A stretch of 46,461 bases of DNA from Ferruginibacter sp. (GTDB lineage Bacteria > Bacteroidota > Bacteroidia > Chitinophagales > Chitinophagaceae): positions 1-46,461 of the forward strand of contig JANYGZ010000027.1 in the NCBI GenBank assembly GCA_025362235.1. Reading direction: 5' to 3'. A model generated the notes under the pieces. That model did no database searches. It saw nothing but the letters and a program-made list of their open reading frames with translations, and was not told the DNA's origin. Position 1 is the first letter of the stretch, and each line of letters begins with the position of its first letter. The position numbers and the translations under genes are program-made. Shown here piece after piece: positions 33,543 to 40,899 of this stretch.

Positions 33543-34409
33543 ATGGTAAATAATAAATCCACTATAAAAATAATAGAATGCCCCAGGGATGCGATGCAGG
33601 GCTGGCAGCATTTTATACCTACACAAAAAAAAATCAGCTATATAAATGCTTTATTAAAAGTTGGCTTTGATACCATCGACTTTGGAAGTTTTGTTTCCCC
33701 AAAAGCAATACCTCAAATGGCTGACACTTCTGAGGTGATAAAAGGGTTAACGATTGAAAACACTGCAACAGAATTGCTTGCTATTGTAGCCAATATTCGG
33801 GGAGCACAAGAGGCAGTTGTGTACAATGAAATTAGTTATCTTGGTTTTCCTTTTTCAATATCACCCACCTTTCAGCAGCGCAATACCAATAGCAGCATGG
33901 GAGAATCTTTAGCAAGGGTAGAAACCATACAAAATCTTTGTATTAAAAATAAAAAGAAATTAGTAGTTTATATTTCTATGGGCTTTGGTAATATTTATGG
34001 GGATGAGTACAACGAAAAAATTGTATTGCATTGGGTAAATAAAATGGTAGAAATGGGGGTAGAAATAATTTCTATCGCAGATACGGTTGGTGTGGCTACG
34101 CCCGAACAGGTTGAATCAATTTTAAAAACGCTGATACCTATTTATCCGGATACAGAAATAGGGGTACACCTTCATTCAACAGCTGTTAATTGGAAAGATA
34201 AAGTGGATGCAGCGTTGCAAGCAGGTTGCCGCCGTTTTGATGGCGCCTTAAAAGGTATTGGAGGTTGCCCGATGGCTGATGATGAACTGGTAGGCAATAT
34301 GGATACCGAACTAATGATACCCTATTTTAATAAATTGAATTTATTAAATAACCTTGACCTTGCTGCATTAAATAAATGCAGCCGTATGGCGTCTGAAATA
34401 TTTATTTAA
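33543..34409 (+). CDS. Hydroxymethylglutaryl-CoA lyase
   Basis: A 288-residue TIM-barrel enzyme that cleaves HMG-CoA to acetyl-CoA and acetoacetate, used in leucine breakdown. The start IIECPRDAMQGW (11-22) is the barrel's first strand with the catalytic Arg-Asp pair, then FGSFVSPKAIPQMADT (about 47-62). The metal site is in HLHS near 207-210 and the flexible active-site loop is GIGGCPMADD near 236-245, with the key Cys. The HMGL signature is normally GPRDGLQ; here CPRDAMQ, a variant I associate with Bacteroidetes members. ATG at 33543 is chosen over an in-frame TTG at 33525. Confidence 0.88.
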   Translation: MVNNKSTIKIIECPRDAMQGWQHFIPTQKKISYINALLKVGFDTIDFGSFVSPKAIPQMADTSEVIKGLTIENTATELLAIVANIRGAQEAVVYNEISYLGFPFSISPTFQQRNTNSSMGESLARVETIQNLCIKNKKKLVVYISMGFGNIYGDEYNEKIVLHWVNKMVEMGVEIISIADTVGVATPEQVESILKTLIPIYPDTEIGVHLHSTAVNWKDKVDAALQAGCRRFDGALKGIGGCPMADDELVGNMDTELMIPYFNKLNLLNNLDLAALNKCSRMASEIFI

Positions 34410-34477
34410 CTACGCTAATAAAAATCCCCACCAATAAAAGCAACCGTGTAATTCGGGTAATTGGCTACATTCGTGGC

Positions 34478-35506
34478 ATGGACTTTCATTTAGAATTTAC
34501 ACCCAAACCATTTACAACAAAAATCAATCACCAGCAAAAAATGTTGCTGATAGGCTCCTGCTTTACAGAAAATATGGGCACCAAATTAAAGCAGCATAAA
34601 TTTTTGGTGCTTGAAAATCCAAATGGTATTTTGTTTAATCCCATAAGTGTTACAAAATCAATTGAACGTTATATAACTAATAAAAAATATACAGCAGAGG
34701 AACTGTTTTATCAAAATGAATGCTGGAACAGTTGGCAACACCATAGTCGTTTTTCGAACCCTGATAAAGAACAATGTTTGCAAGCCATCAACCAATCACA
34801 GCAACAGGCGCATCATTTTTTAAAAGATGCCGCTTGGGTGGTAATAACCCTCGGTTCTGGCTTTGCCTATGCATTGCGTGGTTCCGAAGATTCAATATCA
34901 GCAGGTATTGCGGGGGATGTGGTTGCCAACTGCCACAAAGTACCTACAGATAAATTTGATAAAAAATTATTGAGCTTAGATGAAGTGACAACTGCTTTGC
35001 AACAAATGCTGGATAAACTGTCAGCCTATAACCCGAAAATAAAAATAATTTTTACCATTAGCCCGGTGCGTCATTTACGGGATGGCTTTATTGAGAATAA
35101 CCGCAGTAAGGCCACGCTGATACATGCTGTAAGTTTGCTGGCAGACGGGCAACAAAATATATTTTATTTCCCTGCCTACGAATTGGTTATTGATGACCTT
35201 CGGGATTATCGCTTTTACGCTGAAGACATGGTACATCCAAATTACGCAGCTACTAATTATGTGTGGCAAAAATTTGTAACAGCCTGTATTGACGAACATT
35301 CGCAAAAACTAATGAAACAAATAAATATTATTAATGCCGCAAAAAGCCATAAGCCTTTCAATCCCACATCAGGGCAACACAAAATTTTTTTACAAACAAA
35401 TCTTGAAAGAGTTAATGAGCTGGGTAAGCAATACCCCTATATTAATTTTGAAGAAGAGAAAAAATATTTTACTTCTTTTGATAGAAACCCGGATGTAGCG
35501 AAGTAA
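34478..35506 (+). CDS. GSCFA-domain protein
   Basis: A 342-residue protein whose N-terminal MLLIGSCFTENMG (22-34) carries the GSCF signature that names the family, with FNPISVTKSIERY shortly after (about 54-66). VITLGSGFAYAL is near 121-132, FTISPVRHLRDG near 191-202 and AEDMVHPNYAATNYVW near 248-263. The layout is SGNH-hydrolase-like with a late Asp/His (DMVHPN), so an esterase-type activity is plausible but unproven. A TACATTCG box ends four bases before the ATG, suggesting a leaderless message. It is convergent with miaE. Confidence 0.88.
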   Translation: MDFHLEFTPKPFTTKINHQQKMLLIGSCFTENMGTKLKQHKFLVLENPNGILFNPISVTKSIERYITNKKYTAEELFYQNECWNSWQHHSRFSNPDKEQCLQAINQSQQQAHHFLKDAAWVVITLGSGFAYALRGSEDSISAGIAGDVVANCHKVPTDKFDKKLLSLDEVTTALQQMLDKLSAYNPKIKIIFTISPVRHLRDGFIENNRSKATLIHAVSLLADGQQNIFYFPAYELVIDDLRDYRFYAEDMVHPNYAATNYVWQKFVTACIDEHSQKLMKQINIINAAKSHKPFNPTSGQHKIFLQTNLERVNELGKQYPYINFEEEKKYFTSFDRNPDVAK

Positions 35507-35577
35507 TACTGATACAGCAGATATAAATCAGATTTTAAAAATTGGCAAAATCTGTATCATTCAGCTTTATCAGTGTT
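35505..35577. repeat. Imperfect inverted repeat between the GSCFA gene and miaE
   Basis: Arms at 35505-35536 and 35547-35577 pair imperfectly: AAtACTGATAcAGC near the outside and CAGATTTT near the loop. It begins at the GSCFA stop codon and lies in a convergent gap. The ACTGAT/CAGAT words match those of the inverted repeat after holA. Confidence 0.7.
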
Positions 35578-35603
35578 TCTATAATCCGGAAAGACGAGTT
35601 TCT

Positions 35604-36215
35604 TTAGTGTATCCTATCCCCCCTAACTTCCATTTCATCCATCACAGCTTTTTCATAAGCCAGCCATTCTTTCCAGCGCTTGCGCACTTTTTCTTTTTTG
35701 CAATAGGTGTCGGCCAGTTCAATAAATAAAGTGTAGTGCCCTGCCTCACTTTCCATAAACCGGCGGTAAAATTTACGCATATACGCATCATTTAGTCCTT
35801 CGCTCAAACGCTTAAAGCGTTCGCAACTGCGGGCTTCTATTAATGCCATCGTTAGTAAATGATCCAGCAAACGGTCATCGGGGCTGCCGCCTTTATGTTG
35901 AAATTCAATTAATTTATTTACATACACATCTTTTCGCTGTTTGCCCAACTGCAGTTTTCTTTTATGTAATTCGGCCAATACCAAACGAAAATGGCCCCAT
36001 TCTTCTGTTACAATAGGGCTTAATTGAGTAACTAATTTTTCTTTATCACTGTATCTTTGAATCAATGTAATGCAGGTGGTAGCTGCTTTTTGCTCACAGT
36101 AAGCATGGTCTGTCAATATTTCTTCCAGCTGCATTTCGGCAAGGTTTATCCACCGTGGATCGGTAGGCAATTGTAAACCCAGTATGTTCTTTACATCAAT
36201 ATTTTCTGTCTCCAT
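35604..36215 (-). CDS. miaE: tRNA-(ms2io6A)-hydroxylase
   Basis: A 203-residue non-haem di-iron enzyme that hydroxylates the isopentenyl side chain of modified adenosine 37 in tRNA. Iron ligands appear in the EEWGHF segment (about 86-91) and the EARSCERF segment (near 131-138), with a later ESEAGHYTLF (about 158-167), giving the Glu and Glu-x-x-His pattern expected. The start METENIDVKNIL at 36215 is preferred: a longer frame to 36275 adds a non-conserved basic leader. A perfect TATTTTTG box lies four bases upstream. Confidence 0.9.
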   Translation of the reverse strand: METENIDVKNILGLQLPTDPRWINLAEMQLEEILTDHAYCEQKAATTCITLIQRYSDKEKLVTQLSPIVTEEWGHFRLVLAELHKRKLQLGKQRKDVYVNKLIEFQHKGGSPDDRLLDHLLTMALIEARSCERFKRLSEGLNDAYMRKFYRRFMESEAGHYTLFIELADTYCKKEKVRKRWKEWLAYEKAVMDEMEVRGDRIH

Positions 36216-36219
36216 CACA

Positions 36220-36227
36220 CAAAAATA
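36220..36227 (-). promoter_or_regulatory. -7 box abutting miaE
   Basis: On the minus strand TATTTTTG matches the consensus exactly and is separated from the ATG by four bases, implying a leaderless transcript and supporting the short start. Confidence 0.55.
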
Positions 36228-36287
36228 AATAATTGAATTTAGTTTGATGATGACATATTTTCTTAATTTACACACACAAAATTTTTT

Positions 36288-38717
36288 ATGAAAATCTTGC
36301 CATTGATTATTTCTGCTGCTGTAACAACCGGTTTGGTCATTACCCTCAATACAAAACTATTGTTACCGGCACCATTGGGAAAGTTATTGAGCCCGCAACA
36401 TGGTATCTGGCAAAATGCCGAAAATGCCAATGCCGGTTTTAATATGGATATTAGTTTTCCGCTGTTAAAAGGCAAGGTGGATGTCTATTTGGATGACAGG
36501 CTGGTGCCGCATGTTTTTGCCGAGCAGGAAAATGATGTTTATTTTGTACAGGGATATATTCATGCAAAATTCAGGCTATGGCAAATGGAACTCCAAACTT
36601 TTGCTGCTGCAGGAAGGGCCAGTGAAATTATAGGCGATAAAGCACTTACACACGACCGTGAGTTTAGAAGATTGGGCATGGGCTACGCCGCAGAAATTTC
36701 CCTTAAAGAAATGGAAGCTGATCCCCGGACCAAAGCTTCTTGCGATGCCTATACGGCTGGTGTTAATGCATATATCAATAGTGTAACAGAATCCCAGTTA
36801 CCCATAGAATATAAACTGATAGGCTATACACCCGAACCATGGACCAATTTAAAATCTGCATTGTTTCTAAAATATATGTCCTACGATTTGGCAGCTCATG
36901 AAGATGATATAGAAATGACCAATGCAAAAAATTATTTTAACCCCACAGATTTTGATTTATTATATCCTTCAAAGCAAGATTCGCTGGATCCCATCATTCC
37001 AAAAGGAACTATTTACCAGGCGCCAAAAGTAATAGTGCATTCGCCTGCTACAGCCGACTCTATCTTTTTAAAAAATAAAGAACTACTGGTAATAAATGAA
37101 GAAAAGCCTGACAGGGAAAACGGCAGTAACAACTGGGCCGTTAGTGCTGCAAAAACAAAAAACGGGGCGCCCATTGTATGTAACGATCCGCACCTGGGTT
37201 TAAACCTTCCGTCGCTTTGGTTTGAGATGCAGTTGAGTACATCAGCCTTTAATGCTTATGGAGCTACATTTCCGGGGGCACCTGGCGTTATTATTGGGTT
37301 TAATGATAACTGTGCCTGGGGTGTTACCAATGGTGGAAGAGATGTAAGGGATTATTACGAAATAAAATTTAAAGACGATAGCCGTGCAGAATATTGGTTT
37401 GACAGTGCATGGAAAAAAACAGAGTTCAGGATTGAAACCATTAAGGTTAAAGACAGCGCTGAATATATTGATACCGTGGCCTACACTGTTTTTGGCCCTG
37501 TGATGTACGACAAAAGTTTTAGCGTCAGCAGAACAATCAACAATAAATATTATGCAGTAAGGTGGAAGGCACACGACCCAAGTAATGAACTGTTGGCATT
37601 TAATTTACTAAACCATGCAAAAAATTATAACGACTATCTTGCCGCAATAGCCAATATGCATACGCCCGGGCAAAACTTTGCGTTTGCTACAAAAACAGGT
37701 GATATCGCCATGCGCACACAAGGTGAGTGGCCGGCAAAATGGAAGGGTCAGGGTGATTTTATTATGCCCGGCACCGACAGTACTTATATGTGGCAGGGGA
37801 TGATACCACAGGACGAAATACCTTTTCAATATAACCCCCAAAGGGGATTTGTAAGCAGTGCCAACCAAAAGCCTGCCGACTCCAGTTATCCCTATTACCT
37901 GGGCCGTGATTATCCTCCTTACCGCGGCTTTATTATTAACCGGAAATTGACGGCCATGTCTGCCATTACACCGCAGGATATGATGGCATTGCAAACCAGT
38001 AATTATGATGTGTTTGCCGAAATGGCAAGGCCTGTATTTTTAAAAAATATAAATGAAGCCATGCTGGAAGCAGATGAAAAAAAATACCTCGGCATGTTAA
38101 AATCATGGGACCTTAATAATGATGTTGATGCAACAGGCCCAACAGTTTTTACCATACTTTGGGACAGCTTTGAAAGTAAGGTTTTTGATGATGAATTTAA
38201 AAATGCACCCGCAGTTATTGTACGTCCGTTTGAAAGCAGTTTGCTGGATGGTATTTTAAGAGACAGCAGCTATAAGTTTTTAGACAATATTGAAACACCT
38301 CAAAAAGAAACCCTTGCAGATGAGGTAACCGACGCATTTAAAACAGCCGTGGTGCAAATAAAAAAAGCAGAAAACGAAGGGCGTTTGCCATGGGCAAAAT
38401 ATAAGGGCACATCCATTAATCATTTAACAAAACTGGTGCCTTTTAGCCGTATGGATTTACCAATAGGCGGGGACGAACACAGCATTAACGCCACTAAGCA
38501 AACACATGGCCCAAGCTGGCGTATGATTGTTAGCCTTACGGCGCAAACTGAAGCCTATGGCGTATACCCGGGCGGCCAAAGCGGCAACCCCGGCAGCAGG
38601 TTTTATGATAATTTTATTGACCAGTGGGTAGCAGGAAAATATTATCCTTTGTGGATGATGAAAGCCGGCGACGAAAACGACAGCAGGGTTAAATGGAAAA
38701 TGAGTTTTACCAATTAG
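36288..38717 (+). CDS. Penicillin-acylase family N-terminal nucleophile hydrolase
   Basis: An 809-residue secreted or membrane-anchored protein with an N-terminal hydrophobic helix (about 4-20). The alpha part includes VPHVFAEQENDVYFVQGYIHAKFRLWQMELQ (73-103), the typical start of acylase alpha chains. Autocleavage would free the catalytic Ser280 in ENGSNNWAVS; the following KNGAPIVCNDPHLGL and PGAPGVIIGFNDNCAWGVTN are family blocks. Such enzymes hydrolyse amides, including beta-lactam side chains or acyl-homoserine lactones; the true substrate is unknown. It is divergent from miaE and precedes a small membrane gene by 38 bases. Confidence 0.92.
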   Translation: MKILPLIISAAVTTGLVITLNTKLLLPAPLGKLLSPQHGIWQNAENANAGFNMDISFPLLKGKVDVYLDDRLVPHVFAEQENDVYFVQGYIHAKFRLWQMELQTFAAAGRASEIIGDKALTHDREFRRLGMGYAAEISLKEMEADPRTKASCDAYTAGVNAYINSVTESQLPIEYKLIGYTPEPWTNLKSALFLKYMSYDLAAHEDDIEMTNAKNYFNPTDFDLLYPSKQDSLDPIIPKGTIYQAPKVIVHSPATADSIFLKNKELLVINEEKPDRENGSNNWAVSAAKTKNGAPIVCNDPHLGLNLPSLWFEMQLSTSAFNAYGATFPGAPGVIIGFNDNCAWGVTNGGRDVRDYYEIKFKDDSRAEYWFDSAWKKTEFRIETIKVKDSAEYIDTVAYTVFGPVMYDKSFSVSRTINNKYYAVRWKAHDPSNELLAFNLLNHAKNYNDYLAAIANMHTPGQNFAFATKTGDIAMRTQGEWPAKWKGQGDFIMPGTDSTYMWQGMIPQDEIPFQYNPQRGFVSSANQKPADSSYPYYLGRDYPPYRGFIINRKLTAMSAITPQDMMALQTSNYDVFAEMARPVFLKNINEAMLEADEKKYLGMLKSWDLNNDVDATGPTVFTILWDSFESKVFDDEFKNAPAVIVRPFESSLLDGILRDSSYKFLDNIETPQKETLADEVTDAFKTAVVQIKKAENEGRLPWAKYKGTSINHLTKLVPFSRMDLPIGGDEHSINATKQTHGPSWRMIVSLTAQTEAYGVYPGGQSGNPGSRFYDNFIDQWVAGKYYPLWMMKAGDENDSRVKWKMSFTN

Positions 38718-38755
38718 CCTGTCAGTCAATTGATAGTTATTAAAAAAATTATTGT

Positions 38756-39097
38756 ATGAAATTTTTAGTGTCCATATTATTGATTGCATTATTAAGCGTA
38801 ACCGCCTGTTTATATTTACCATGGTGGTGTATTGCCATTGTAGCATTTATAGTGGCTGCTTTAATTCCGCAAAAACCGTTTAAATCTTTTTTAACAGGCT
38901 TCATCGCTTTGTTTTTATTGTGGGGTTTATTATCTTGGTATATCAGCAGCAACAACAATCACTTGCTGGCACATAAGGTTAGCCTGGTTATTTTAAAAAC
39001 AGATAGCCCTTATACATTAATGTTGATAACCGCCTTGATAGGTTCGCTGGTAGCTGGTTTTGCTGCTTTGGCTGGTAGTTATGTAAGGCGCAGTTAA
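38756..39097 (+). CDS. Small integral membrane protein, unknown
   Basis: A 113-residue hydrophobic protein with about four membrane helices (3-20, 24-40, 45-63, 88-108) and a short polar loop near 64-80 (SSNNNHLLAHK). I recognise no family. It lies 38 bases after the penicillin-acylase-type gene with no terminator between, so it may be co-transcribed. A structural or transport-accessory role cannot be separated. Confidence 0.65.
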   Translation: MKFLVSILLIALLSVTACLYLPWWCIAIVAFIVAALIPQKPFKSFLTGFIALFLLWGLLSWYISSNNNHLLAHKVSLVILKTDSPYTLMLITALIGSLVAGFAALAGSYVRRS

Positions 39098-39146
39098 TTT
39101 TTTTTGTCCTGACTTAGAAGCTATATGGAACTTCAGTGGCAGCCAG

Positions 39147-39164
39147 TCCCGATTTTTATCGGGA
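39147..39164. repeat. Small GC-rich palindrome TCCCGAT-TTTT-ATCGGGA
   Basis: A 7-base perfect stem around four T lies in the 186-base gap between the small membrane gene and the next secreted protein. The rest of the gap has no recognised gene. It may be a terminator remnant or a small repeat. Confidence 0.5.
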
Positions 39165-39283
39165 TCGCTCACTTTTACTTTTTTAGCTCTTTGCTCCAGT
39201 GTTTGGTGGAGAAACCGAATACGGAAGCAGATTAGAGTGACTCAAAAGACGAGAATTTAAGATTTGTTAAACAACCTCATTAA

Positions 39284-39802
39284 ATGAAAACTATGACTTT
39301 CAAAAATTTCAGATATTTTATATTTCTTACCTTACTGATATTGACAATTACAAGTTTCGGTCAAAGTTTTACTTTGCCTAATGAAGAAGTAATTTTTTCA
39401 TTTGATACGCAAAATGGGAAAAAAGTAACATTAAATAAAGACAAATCAAATAGCTACCTTATTTATCGGTTTGGTACAAAAGACAAAATTGAATTTGAAT
39501 TTCCAGATAAATCAAAAAGTAGTTGGACAAATTTTAAATACTCATTTTACTTACGAGGTGGAGAGGCACAAAATGAAGGAATGGATTTGAATTATATCTA
39601 TTTCACAAGCAAGGATTTTAAATACATTATTTACGAAACATATCTTGCTGTCGGCGAAAAACAGAATGTCGGAATAAAAATAATTAACCTTAAAACGAGT
39701 AAAACAACAAACATAAAAGGAAACGTAAAAACTCGAAAGGGAACTTTGGTTGACTTTCGAGATAACAATCTTTTAGAAATTGGTGATGAGTTATTCGATT
39801 AG
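39284..39802 (+). CDS. Secreted protein of unknown function
   Basis: A 172-residue protein with a signal peptide (MKTMTFKNFRYFIFLTLLILTITSFGQ; a second ATG at codon 4 is also possible). The mature part is beta-rich and charged, ending in a stretch with INLKTSKTTNIKGN and GTLVDFRDNNLLEIGDELFD. No family is recognised. It sits between palindromic DNA and a RAYT transposase gene, in a patch whose gaps differ from the surrounding compact gene order; recent arrival is possible but not shown. Confidence 0.6.
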   Translation: MKTMTFKNFRYFIFLTLLILTITSFGQSFTLPNEEVIFSFDTQNGKKVTLNKDKSNSYLIYRFGTKDKIEFEFPDKSKSSWTNFKYSFYLRGGEAQNEGMDLNYIYFTSKDFKYIIYETYLAVGEKQNVGIKIINLKTSKTTNIKGNVKTRKGTLVDFRDNNLLEIGDELFD

Positions 39803-39971
39803 CAGCTTCTGCCAATCAAGCACAGTACTCTGTCTTACAAATTTAGTTCTCGTTCACAGGAGAGTCTGACTTAGTCGACTCGCCGTGCTATGGAGCCAAA
39901 ATAATAGTAACTTAATCGTATGCCTATCAAACGGGAATTATCATGCGATTGTCCTGCGGTCAAAACTATTG

Positions 39972-40015
39972 CTGAGACTCACCTGTGAAGGATTATGAAT
40001 GTGAGACTTGCTCAG
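39972..40015. repeat. Two-part hairpin upstream of the RAYT gene
   Basis: CTGAG-A-CTCAC pairs with GTGAG-ACTTG-CTCAG (5+5 bp with an internal loop) across an 18-base loop, 55 bases before the RAYT start. RAYT genes are often flanked by REP-like hairpins. The rest of the 267-base gap (39803-40069) shows no gene. Confidence 0.4.
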
Positions 40016-40069
40016 GAAAAGAAGAAAAATATGCAGGCATAAAATCGTTAACAGGCAATTAAAAATCAC

Positions 40070-40666
40070 ATGCCATTCAATCCAAAAATTCACCATCGCC
40101 GCAGTATCCGACTGAAAGGATATGATTATTCGCAGGCAGGATTGTATTTCATTACGATATGCGTTCAGGATAGAAAATGTTTATTCGGTAAAATTGAAAC
40201 CAATGAAATGATGTTGAACGATTTTGGAATTGTTGCAAATGAACAATGGGAAAAATTAGCGGAACGGTTTACCAATTTTGAATTGGATGTTTATCAAATA
40301 ATGCCCAACCATATGCACGGAATTATTTTGTTGACGGAAAACGTAGGGGCAGGGCTTGCCTCTGCCCAAAATGAAAATATAACCGATGATAAAAGGGCAG
40401 GGGTAAACCCGGCCCCGACCAATAAAACCATTGGTGACATCGTTGGTGCATACAAATCATTGGTGGCAAATGCATGTTTGGAAATTCATAAACGGTATTG
40501 GACAGGGATGAACCCTGCCACGACGAAAATTCCGATGATGGGGAAATTATGGCAACGTAATTATTACGAAAATATCATTCGTGATGAACAATCCTATCAA
40601 CATATTTCAGAATACATAATCAACAATCCCAAAAATTGGAAGGGCGATAAATTTCACAACGATTAA
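40070..40666 (+). CDS. REP-associated tyrosine transposase (RAYT, IS200-like)
   Basis: A 198-residue single-strand DNA transposase of the Y1/HUH class. The metal motif is PNHMHGIIL (HxH near residues 79-81), and the catalytic tyrosine is likely in RNYYENIIRDEQSYQHISEYIINNP (about 165-189). The N-terminal RRSIRLKGYDYSQAGLYFITICVQDR is the usual RAYT start. Loops VGAGLASAQ, RAGVNPAPTNK and TGMNPATTK are encoded by three related palindromes. RAYTs are domesticated transposases thought to move REP elements. No IS ends were found, so this is a single-gene RAYT rather than a complete insertion sequence. Confidence 0.93.
   Translation: MPFNPKIHHRRSIRLKGYDYSQAGLYFITICVQDRKCLFGKIETNEMMLNDFGIVANEQWEKLAERFTNFELDVYQIMPNHMHGIILLTENVGAGLASAQNENITDDKRAGVNPAPTNKTIGDIVGAYKSLVANACLEIHKRYWTGMNPATTKIPMMGKLWQRNYYENIIRDEQSYQHISEYIINNPKNWKGDKFHND
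40342..40525. repeat. Three related 26-bp palindromes within the RAYT gene
   Basis: Copies lie at 40342-40367 (forward), 40395-40420 and 40500-40525 (both inverted). Aligned, they share CGTcGGGGCAGGGTTTAtCCCTGCCC with a few changes. All three keep the reading frame open and encode the GLASA, GVNPAPT and GMNPATT loops. Confidence 0.8.
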
Positions 40667-40720
40667 TATAAGGACAGGTTTCAGGTCTACCCATATCCGA
40701 CAAAAAAAGGGCAACGAAAA

Positions 40721-40744
40721 AGGGCAACTGCAAGGGATTGCCCT
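40721..40744. terminator. Hairpin downstream of the RAYT gene
   Basis: AGGGCAA pairs with TTGCCCT around a 10-base loop. It is followed by A on the plus strand and T on the minus strand, so its direction as a terminator is unclear. AAAAAGGGCAAC occurs twice in tandem at its left edge. The 233-base gap to the next gene shows nothing else. Confidence 0.45.
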
Positions 40745-40899
40745 AAAAAAATAAAAATGGACATGCATCATTCAAAGACTAATCCGCCAACAAACTAAAA
40801 AAATCAGACATAAAACCCATCAATCATAAAATTTTGTTTCCCTCTTTTACATCTTCATAACATTTTCCCTGTTAATTTCGTAGCATCACAACTAATACT

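Noticed and set aside
36216..36275. Longer N-terminus for MiaE
   Set aside because: The extra residues are basic and not family-like, and a perfect -7 box lies inside them.
40070..40666. A complete insertion sequence around the RAYT gene
   Set aside because: No matched ends, target duplication or second gene could be found; only REP-like palindromes are present.
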